DNA of 10,788 nucleotides, from contig JBHBXR010000178.1 of the NCBI GenBank assembly GCA_041795785.1, forward strand, positions 1 to 10,788, given 5' to 3'. The notes under the pieces are model-generated. The model was not told the origin of the DNA. It saw nothing but the letters and a program-made list of their open reading frames with translations, and searched no databases. Of the stretch, positions 6,131 through 10,788 are shown one piece after another; the first letter of the stretch is position 1, and the number at the start of each line of letters is the position of its first letter. Source of the stretch: CAJPST01 sp041795785 (GTDB lineage: Bacteria; Pseudomonadota; Gammaproteobacteria; Enterobacterales; Pasteurellaceae). The translations under genes were made by a program, and so were the position numbers.

Positions 6131-6980
6131 AAACGGAGAACGGATATTTAATCGGGTCGTGACATTGATAACCGATAACCTTGAAATCATCCATAGTCAC
6201 CCAAGTTTCAAGATCTTCAAGGGTTTTGATGTCCGGATTGATTTCCAGTTGCGGCAACGGCAAGGGTTCGCGTTTCAACTGAACGTCACGCATTAATTCC
6301 AGCTGATCTTCATAAATGTGCGCATTGATGATTTTATGATACGCCTGTCCCGCTTTTTTACCGGTGATTTGCGCCATTAAAGCAAGGAAAGTAAATACCT
6401 GAATCTGATTGAAATTTAGCCCCAAAGGCACGTCGCAAGAGCGTTGATAGCTGGTCAAATAAAGCGTATCGCCGAGTAATGAAAAAGTGTGGGTGTGCAT
6501 ACAAGGGCGTAAACAGCCGAGATCGATTTCACCCGGGTTATAAAAGGTCATAATTTCACCGCGATCATCAATACCACGAGTTAAGTTATTAACAATTTTG
6601 CGCAGCTGATCGACGGTTTCACCGTTCGGCTTACGCCACGCACGCCCTTGCACACCGTAAACCCGCCCCATATCGTCCGTGCCTTTGCGGTGCGGATTAT
6701 GCAGCCAAGCTTCATTTTCATTGGCATTGGCATCCCAAGTTTTCGTCCCCAGTTTACGAAAATCGGCGGCATTGTCATAACCGCGGATGTAGCCTAAAAA
6801 TTCCGCAATCGCCGCTTTCCAATAGCTTTTTCGGGTGGTGATCAACGGGAATTGATTGTTGGCGACATCATAGCTGAGATCGGCGTTAATCAAGGTTAAA
6901 CAACGTTTACCGGTGCGCTCATTCGCCACCCAAGTGCCTTGATCGATAATCCGTTGACAGAGATCTAAATATTGACGCAT
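6129..6980 (-). CDS. thyA: Thymidylate synthase (ThyA)
   Basis: It methylates dUMP to dTMP with methylenetetrahydrofolate, the only de novo route to dTMP. The start MRQYLDLCQ at 6980 agrees with E. coli and H. influenzae ThyA and gives 283 residues; the open frame extends upstream to 7058 inside lgt, and that extension is not credible. Motifs seen are Glu60, Trp82, the nucleophile Cys160 in LRPC, QRSCDVPLGLNFN (179-191), and NAHIY (219-223) for the dUMP ribose. The enzyme is the longer Haemophilus-type form (E. coli 264), with an insert near 85-105. The dUMP-phosphate pair of E. coli (Arg126-Arg127) appears as Arg140-Gly141 in my alignment. AAGGA (minus, 6991-6995) in the lgt end serves as its RBS; the lgt gap is 7 bp. 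Confidence 0.95.
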   Translation of the reverse strand: MRQYLDLCQRIIDQGTWVANERTGKRCLTLINADLSYDVANNQFPLITTRKSYWKAAIAEFLGYIRGYDNAADFRKLGTKTWDANANENEAWLHNPHRKGTDDMGRVYGVQGRAWRKPNGETVDQLRKIVNNLTRGIDDRGEIMTFYNPGEIDLGCLRPCMHTHTFSLLGDTLYLTSYQRSCDVPLGLNFNQIQVFTFLALMAQITGKKAGQAYHKIINAHIYEDQLELMRDVQLKREPLPLPQLEINPDIKTLEDLETWVTMDDFKVIGYQCHDPIKYPFSV

Positions 6981-6987
6981 AAAAAAC

Positions 6988-7812
6988 TTATCCTTTTTTG
7001 ACCGCACTTTCTGCCGTCCGGGCTTGACGGCGGTAAGCCCAAAACATAATCGCCGCACCGCCGATAATCATCGGTACGCACAACCATTGACCGCGAGTTA
7101 ACAAATCCGCCGCAGTATTGACATTGGCATCCGGTTCGCGCACATATTCCACTAAGAAGCGGAAAACGCCGTAACCAATTAAAAACAAACCGGAAACCGA
7201 TCCCATCGGTCGCACTTTTTTAATAAACAGATTCAAAATAATAAACAGCACCAAACCTTCCAACAGGGCTTCGTATAACTGCGAAGGATGGCGCGGCAGT
7301 CGCAGCGGATCAGTCGGAAACACCATTGCCCAAGGCACATCGGTCACACGCCCCCAAAGCTCCGCATTAATGAAATTACCGATGCGTCCCATACCCAATC
7401 CGAACGGAATCAACGGCGCAAAAAAATCGGCGGTTTGCCAGAAATTGCGTTGTTGACGGCGGGATGTCCAAATCATTGCCACAATCACGCCGATTAAGCC
7501 GCCGTGGAATGACATTCCGCCTTCCCAAATACGGAATAAATAAAGCGGATCAGTTAAAAAATAATCTAAATTATAGAAAAACACATCGCCGATACGTCCG
7601 CCTAAAATGATCCCGGCAAAGCAATTAAATAACAGCTGATCCACTTGTTCCACCGTCCATAATCCGTTGGATTGTTTGGCACGGCGGGTTCCCAACCAAT
7701 AGGCGAAAACAAACCCGAATAAATACATCATGCCGTACCAATGCAGGCTGATCGGGCCGAGTTTAATAAGAACAGGATCAATTTGAGGGAATTGCAAATA
7801 TTGCTCGTTCAT
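6988..7812 (-). CDS. lgt: Prolipoprotein diacylglyceryl transferase
   Basis: Lgt is an inner-membrane enzyme that moves diacylglycerol from phosphatidylglycerol to the lipobox Cys of prolipoproteins, the first step of lipoprotein maturation; BamC is one such substrate class. The 274-residue protein has several hydrophobic segments (about 20-40, 60-80, 100-117, 125-150, 180-198, 205-225, 243-260). Motifs seen are HGGL (103-106) with essential His103, and the Lgt signature GRIGNFINAELWGR (142-155) with Arg143. Arg240 probably matches the essential Arg239 of E. coli. An AAGGA five bases before the ATG fixes the start. Its stop is 7 bp before thyA. The tail contains an uptake sequence (7001-7009), read as ESAVKK. 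Confidence 0.97.
   Translation of the reverse strand: MNEQYLQFPQIDPVLIKLGPISLHWYGMMYLFGFVFAYWLGTRRAKQSNGLWTVEQVDQLLFNCFAGIILGGRIGDVFFYNLDYFLTDPLYLFRIWEGGMSFHGGLIGVIVAMIWTSRRQQRNFWQTADFFAPLIPFGLGMGRIGNFINAELWGRVTDVPWAMVFPTDPLRLPRHPSQLYEALLEGLVLFIILNLFIKKVRPMGSVSGLFLIGYGVFRFLVEYVREPDANVNTAADLLTRGQWLCVPMIIGGAAIMFWAYRRQARTAESAVKKG
7001..7009 (-). repeat. DNA uptake signal core in lgt tail
   Basis: Exact core on the minus strand within the last codons of lgt. Confidence 0.9.
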
Positions 7813-7827
7813 GGCTTTCCTTAAAAA

Positions 7828-8619
7828 CTAACTGATAAACATATTAACCGCAATCACGATTAATAAAAGGGCAAAGTAACGTTTAAGCGTCGGCACCGGT
7901 AGCTTGCTTGTTGTGGTGGCGCCGAGTTTGGAAGTGAAAAAAGAAGTCAGCGTAATGCCTAATACCGCGGGCAGATATACATAGCCGAGCGACCATTCTG
8001 GCATACCTATGGCATTCCAACCGCCGACAATAAAACTGAACATACCTGATAAACCCAGTAACATTCCGCAGAATGCGGAAGAACCGATGGCTTGTTTCAT
8101 CTCGATACCGCGCGAATTCAAAAACGGCACGATAAAACCGCCGCCGCCGATACCCGCCGCGCTGGAAGCAATGCCGATCAAGGTGCCGCCGATTAATGTC
8201 GCCGTTGTAGTCAGTGTTTTTTGTACGGCTTTCGGTTTAATGGACATCACCATTTTGACTGCTAAATATACCACCAAACAGGCAAAGACTTTGCTGGAAT
8301 ATTCTTTCGGTAACTTACCGATAAATAAACCTGAAATAAAGGTTACTACCATAATCGTCGGCGCTAAAATTTTAACCGCCGGCCAGACAATGTTACCTAA
8401 CTTATGATGACGTTGCGCCGATGAAAATCCGGTTACCACGATCGTGGCGAAAGACGTACCCAATGCAGCGGACATTAACATCGGTTCCGGCACACCAACC
8501 ATTGGGAGCAGATACACTAAAACGGGTACTATAATTAATCCGCCGCCGATACCGAATAACCCGGCTAAAAAGCCGACAACGGTTCCCACCAGCAAACAAA
8601 TAATGAAAAAACTAAACAT
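7828..8619 (-). CDS. TauE/SafE (DUF81) family permease
   Basis: The 263-residue protein is an inner-membrane permease of the sulfite/sulfonate exporter type. It is highly hydrophobic, with seven or eight predicted membrane segments. The two repeats typical of the family are visible: GFLAGLFGIGGGLIIVPVL (16-34) and IGIASSAAGIGGGGFIVPFL (148-167), each with the G-IGGG-P pattern. The substrate cannot be told; members move sulfite, sulfoacetate or other anions. It lies only 2 bp after rppH and 15 bp before lgt, so it is cotranscribed. The same gene sits at this place in H. influenzae as I recall (HI0902). The start ATG at 8619 has AAGG eight bases upstream, inside the rppH end. No symbol is assigned. 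Confidence 0.88.
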   Translation of the reverse strand: MFSFFIICLLVGTVVGFLAGLFGIGGGLIIVPVLVYLLPMVGVPEPMLMSAALGTSFATIVVTGFSSAQRHHKLGNIVWPAVKILAPTIMVVTFISGLFIGKLPKEYSSKVFACLVVYLAVKMVMSIKPKAVQKTLTTTATLIGGTLIGIASSAAGIGGGGFIVPFLNSRGIEMKQAIGSSAFCGMLLGLSGMFSFIVGGWNAIGMPEWSLGYVYLPAVLGITLTSFFTSKLGATTTSKLPVPTLKRYFALLLIVIAVNMFIS

Positions 8620-8621
8620 TC

Positions 8622-9218
8622 TTAATACCTTGTTTTAAAAGGATGGCGCTTTTTATCATGGTTTTTATGATGGTGTGTGGATTTTTTATAAGGAACGGCA
8701 ATTTTTTCCGTCTCAGGTTCGCAAAGTGCGGTCTGATTTTTAGTTAAATCAAATAACACCGCTGCAAATTCTTTCATCGCTTTACGATACACATCGCGTT
8801 TAAAAGAAACCACCTGACGAACGGGATACCAAAAACTGACCCAACGCCAACCGTCAAACTCGGGCGACTTGGTACTGTTCATATTGACGCTTTTATCTTC
8901 GGATACCAGTTGCAATAAAAACCAACGCTGTTTCTGCCCGATACACATCGGTTTGCTGTCGTGGCGCAATAGACGCTTAGGTAATTTGTAACGCAGCCAA
9001 TACTTTGACACATACAAAATTTTCACGTCTTTCTTGCTTAGACCCACTTCTTCATATAATTCCCGATACATCGCCTGTTCAGGGGTTTCGTCGTCATTGA
9101 TTCCCCCCTGCGGAAACTGCCAGGAATTTTGTCCGTACCTTTTTGCCCACAGCACTTGCCCTTTGCGGTTGCAAATGACAATACCTACATTCGGACGGTA
9201 GCCATCGAAATCGATCAC
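8622..9218 (-). CDS. rppH: RNA pyrophosphohydrolase RppH (NudH)
   Basis: RppH removes pyrophosphate from the 5' triphosphate end of RNA and so starts RNase E-dependent mRNA decay. The 198-residue product begins MIDFDGYRPNVGIVICNRKG, almost the E. coli N terminus, so the GTG at 9216-9218 is right; TCACCTT on the plus strand (9225-9231) gives AAGGTGA six bases before it. The Nudix box GX5EX7REUXEEXGU spans about 38-60 with metal ligands Glu53, Glu56 and Glu57. SFKRDVYR (138-145) is also conserved. The C-terminal tail (178-198), rich in His and Lys, is longer than in E. coli (176). An uptake sequence (8724-8732) is read in the tail as QTALCEP. It leads the rppH-tauE-lgt-thyA-tadA group. Confidence 0.96.
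   Translation of the reverse strand: MIDFDGYRPNVGIVICNRKGQVLWAKRYGQNSWQFPQGGINDDETPEQAMYRELYEEVGLSKKDVKILYVSKYWLRYKLPKRLLRHDSKPMCIGQKQRWFLLQLVSEDKSVNMNSTKSPEFDGWRWVSFWYPVRQVVSFKRDVYRKAMKEFAAVLFDLTKNQTALCEPETEKIAVPYKKSTHHHKNHDKKRHPFKTRY
8724..8732 (+). repeat. DNA uptake signal core in rppH tail
   Basis: Exact AAGTGCGGT on the plus strand, opposite to rppH transcription, read in the gene as TAL. Confidence 0.9.
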
Positions 9219-9224
9219 TATCGC

Positions 9225-9231
9225 TCACCTT
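9225..9231 (-). promoter_or_regulatory. rppH ribosome binding site (confirms GTG start)
   Basis: On the minus strand AAGGTGA is six bases from the GTG that aligns with the E. coli RppH first codon. Confidence 0.7.
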
Positions 9232-9256
9232 AATTTAAATTCATTGATAACGTTGA

Positions 9257-9285
9257 ATTGTTCCACAATCCGCTGTTTTTTACAA
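9257..9285 (-). promoter_or_regulatory. Candidate rppH promoter
   Basis: On the minus strand TTGTAA (9280-9285, 4/6) and AACAAT (9257-9262, 4/6) are 17 bp apart, giving a start near 9250. An uptake sequence (9302-9310) lies just upstream. Both boxes are imperfect. Confidence 0.3.
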
Positions 9286-9301
9286 CCGATAACCACCATA
9301 A

Positions 9302-9310
9302 AAGTGCGGT
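9302..9310 (+). repeat. DNA uptake signal core upstream of rppH
   Basis: Exact AAGTGCGGT between the rppH promoter candidate and the DnaA-box cluster. Confidence 0.9.
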
Positions 9311-9332
9311 CGATTTCAGCCTTATTTTATTT

Positions 9333-9341
9333 TGTGGATAA
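9333..9341 (-). promoter_or_regulatory. DnaA box, exact consensus
   Basis: The plus strand reads TGTGGATAA, so the minus strand is TTATCCACA, the strongest E. coli DnaA box. It forms a direct pair with the next box. Confidence 0.7.
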
Positions 9342-9344
9342 ATC

Positions 9345-9353
9345 TGTGTATAA
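9345..9353 (-). promoter_or_regulatory. DnaA box, R2 type
   Basis: The minus strand is TTATACACA, the E. coli oriC R2-type sequence. It is in the same direction as the box at 9333, 12 bp from start to start. Confidence 0.65.
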
Positions 9354-9404
9354 ACCGAAGATAAAAGCAAAATAAAAAAATTTATCGCAAGCTGACCTTG
9401 GCAT

Positions 9405-9417
9405 AATCAATCAGTTA
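9405..9417 (+). promoter_or_regulatory. IHF site, perfect consensus
   Basis: AATCAATCAGTTA matches WATCAANNNNTTR at every fixed base. An A/T-rich stretch lies just upstream (9371-9384), as is common for strong IHF sites. It lies between the two DnaA-box pairs. Confidence 0.5.
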
Positions 9418-9430
9418 AATGAGGCAAAAA

Positions 9431-9455
9431 TCCGTTTAATTATTTTTTAAACGGA
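9431..9455 (-). terminator. AT-rich hairpin, possible minus-strand terminator
   Basis: TCCGTTTAA (9431-9439) and TTAAACGGA (9447-9455) form a perfect 9-bp stem with a 7-nt loop. On the minus strand it is followed by TTTTT. It could end a minus-strand transcript, but no transcript is visible for it to end. It may instead be a structural element of the DnaA-box cluster. Confidence 0.35.
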
Positions 9456-9566
9456 AAGACGCTTGACATCAATGAGTGATTTTTTTCTCAACAAATTTTG
9501 ATTTAAAACAAAACAGTAAAACAAAAAACACGTCGGCACGAAACACCGTTTGAGCCTTCGGAAAAC

Positions 9567-9589
9567 TTATCCAAAGTTTGTGTGGATAA
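9567..9589. promoter_or_regulatory. Inverted pair of DnaA-like boxes
   Basis: TTATCCAAA (9567-9575, plus, one mismatch to TTATCCACA) faces TGTGGATAA (9581-9589, exact box on the minus strand), with 5 bp between. They form a head-to-head pair that also makes a 7-bp inverted repeat TTATCCA/TGGATAA. Confidence 0.6.
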
Positions 9590-9757
9590 ATTTGTGGTCG
9601 AATGAATAATAATATGGAGAAACCGCTTCATTTATTTTATAAAGATGAAAATATTCTTTATTTATCAATCAAATAAATCGTTTAATTAGAAAAAGAGAAA
9701 AACATACTGCAACATCTTCATTTACTGTTTATTTATTACGCAGCAAATGTTTAATGA

Positions 9758-9798
9758 TAAAAAAACAGCCTATAGACGAGACTATAAGCTGTTTTTTA
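9758..9798 (-). terminator. Bidirectional terminator of the YafJ-type gene
   Basis: AAAAAACAGCCTATAG (9760-9775) pairs with CTATAAGCTGTTTTTT (9782-9797) around a 6-nt loop, with one mismatch. The stem begins and ends in A/T runs, so it works on both strands. It lies 27 bp after the minus-strand gene's stop. Confidence 0.85.
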
Positions 9799-9824
9799 AT
9801 TTGGTTGGACGAATTTATTCGCTT

Positions 9825-10652
9825 TTAAGCGACTTTTCTCACCCCGAGAGTACCGTCATCGGCAATTTCTTTCGGTGTACCGATAATTTCGCGAATTTTG
9901 TCGCCGTCTTTAAAGAAAACAAAACCGCCGTGTTCCATTTTGGTCCAGACTTCGTTTTTAGTCAGCGGGAAAGTGGAAATGATCGTCACTTTATCGCCTT
10001 CTTTGGCATAATTACTAAAATCAATCACTCCGTCATCATCAATACGTTGCGCTTTACCGAAAGGCGCCTGACGCATCACATAATGCAAATTCGTCGAACA
10101 ATGGGCAATCAACCATTCACCGTTGGAGAGCATAAAATTAAACGTACCGTGCTGCGATAATTCAAGCGTAATTTCTCTGATCGTTTCAAAAATTTCATCT
10201 TCCGAAGGCTTTTTGCGATAACGGTTTTTCAGTTGCTCCGCAATATAACAAAATGCCGTTTCAGAATCCGTGGATCCGATCGGCTGACAAAAACTCTCAC
10301 TCATATCCGGCAATTCCGTCAGATTACCGTTATGCGCGAACACCCAATTCTCCCCCCAAATTTCACGGATGAAAGGATGGGTATTTTCAATGTTTACATC
10401 ACCTTGTGTCGCTTTGCGAATATGAGCAATAACGTTTAAGGATTTAATATGATATTGCTTAACCGCATCAGCAATAATGGAAGAGCAGCCGGGTTTATCG
10501 TCACGAAACACGCGCACGCCTTTACCTTCAAAAAAAGCGATACCGAAACCGTCCGAATGGCAATCCGTCAATCCTGCCCGACGACGAAAACCTTCAAAGG
10601 AAAAAACGATATCCGTCGGCGTATTACAATTCATTCCCAACAACTGACACAT
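9825..10652 (-). CDS. yafJ: Class II glutamine amidotransferase, YafJ type
   Basis: This is a stand-alone glutaminase domain of the Ntn-hydrolase fold; the physiological acceptor of the ammonia is unknown. The start is fixed because the nucleophile Cys2 must follow Met1 (MCQLLGMN). Other motifs seen are DGFGIAFFEGKG (34-45), HIRKATQG (77-84), ENTHPF (89-94), FAHNGNLT (105-112) with the Asn-Gly oxyanion pair, and STDSETAF (127-134). The 275 residues exceed E. coli YafJ (255), with an extra tail after about 250. It resembles the H. influenzae protein HI1037 from memory. No clear ribosome binding site is seen; only GAGAG about 13 bases upstream, so translation may be weak. It is transcribed alone, ending at the 9758-9798 terminator. 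Confidence 0.88.
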   Translation of the reverse strand: MCQLLGMNCNTPTDIVFSFEGFRRRAGLTDCHSDGFGIAFFEGKGVRVFRDDKPGCSSIIADAVKQYHIKSLNVIAHIRKATQGDVNIENTHPFIREIWGENWVFAHNGNLTELPDMSESFCQPIGSTDSETAFCYIAEQLKNRYRKKPSEDEIFETIREITLELSQHGTFNFMLSNGEWLIAHCSTNLHYVMRQAPFGKAQRIDDDGVIDFSNYAKEGDKVTIISTFPLTKNEVWTKMEHGGFVFFKDGDKIREIIGTPKEIADDGTLGVRKVA

Positions 10653-10788
10653 ATAAAAATCAAATCTCTCTTAGTTCCAAATAACCTTATAATTGATGCA
10701 GATTTAACACGATAATTTGAAAAAATACAATATACTTTGAAAAAGTTTTTTATACCGAAAACGCACATTAAATAGCCCTTCGGATTAA
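10653..10788 (-). promoter_or_regulatory. Leader and promoter region of the YafJ-type gene
   Basis: These 136 bases are very AT-rich. On the minus strand TTGTAT followed 17 bases later by TTAAAT is one promoter candidate, matching only 3/6 and 4/6. No gene end from beyond the window can be supported. The rest holds nothing recognised. Confidence 0.25.

Larger units (their letters stand above)
9219..9757. other. Noncoding stretch with DnaA/IHF cluster, candidate DARS-like locus
   Basis: These 539 bases between rppH and the YafJ-type gene hold no credible gene. They contain four DnaA-type boxes, a perfect IHF site, an uptake sequence and long A/T runs. No GATC is present, which argues against oriC. 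DnaA-box plus IHF clusters outside oriC act in E. coli as datA or DARS sites, which change the nucleotide state of DnaA. E. coli DARS2 lies, to my recollection, near rppH/mutH, so this position may be conserved. Confidence 0.4.

Noticed and set aside
6981..7058. 26-residue N-terminal extension of ThyA
   Set aside because: It overlaps lgt coding sequence and is absent from known ThyA proteins; the ATG at 6980 with AAGGA upstream matches the family start.
7208..7218. Near-match uptake sequences (for example in lgt here, and in nanR near 2660 and tadA near 5899)
   Set aside because: Each has one mismatch in the 9-base core, so they are not counted with the twelve exact copies.
9463..9468. Perfect TTGACA -35 box on the plus strand
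   Set aside because: No acceptable -10 box 16-18 bp downstream (the best is TCTCAA), and no gene follows on that strand.
9333..9589. Reading the DnaA-box cluster as the chromosomal origin oriC
   Set aside because: No GATC in the stretch, only four boxes, and no dnaA, mnmG or mioC neighbours. A DnaA-control site fits better.
9602..9676. 24-residue open frame MNNNMEKPLHLF... after the DnaA-box pair
   Set aside because: No ribosome binding site, too short, and no recognised family. A faint likeness to the start of RluA-type pseudouridine synthases is not enough.
9747..10160. 137-residue plus-strand open frame over the YafJ-type gene and its terminator
   Set aside because: It is antisense to a gene with clear amidotransferase motifs, crosses the terminator, and resembles no known protein.
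10731..10746. Small ACTTT-GAA-AAAGT hairpin followed by T-run
   Set aside because: Only a 5-bp A/T stem in AT-rich DNA with no upstream gene on the plus strand; likely chance.

Overview
The window is ordinary chromosomal DNA from a member of the Pasteurellaceae in the Haemophilus influenzae-type uptake-sequence group. Twelve exact copies of the uptake signal core AAGTGCGGT (either strand) occur in 10.8 kb. The encoded proteins resemble H. influenzae and E. coli orthologues, and the right-hand gene order rppH - tauE-like - lgt - thyA - tadA matches the H. influenzae order as I remember it. The moderate G+C content and the nan gene order would fit Actinobacillus succinogenes, Basfia/Mannheimia succiniciproducens or a relative. 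I cannot name the species from sequence alone.

Left part (1-4346): an AT-rich regulatory region (1-397) with two CRP-type sites is followed by a five-gene, plus-strand sialic acid catabolic operon: nanE, nanK, nanQ (yhcH), nanR (RpiR/SiaR type) and nanA. It ends at a terminator built from two inverted uptake sequences. NanQ speeds anomer interconversion of free sialate, NanA splits Neu5Ac into ManNAc and pyruvate, NanK phosphorylates ManNAc, and NanE epimerises ManNAc-6-P to GlcNAc-6-P. NanR is the likely regulator. Transport genes and nagA/nagB are not in view.

Middle (4347-7812): bamC (outer-membrane assembly lipoprotein) on the plus strand converges on tadA, thyA and lgt on the minus strand, with a strong hairpin between bamC and tadA. 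Right (7828-9218): a TauE/SafE-family permease and rppH continue the minus-strand group, so rppH-tauE-lgt-thyA-tadA probably form one operon with very short gaps (2 to 15 bp).

Far right: 9219-9824 is a 606-bp noncoding stretch. It holds a probable rppH promoter, four DnaA-box-like 9-mers (two pairs) flanking a perfect-consensus IHF site, an AT-rich hairpin and the terminator of the last gene. That gene (9825-10652, minus) is a class II glutamine amidotransferase-like protein of the YafJ type. No mobile element, CRISPR, tRNA or rRNA was seen. The most interesting noncoding signal is the DnaA-box/IHF cluster upstream of rppH, a candidate replication-control site of the DARS2/datA kind.
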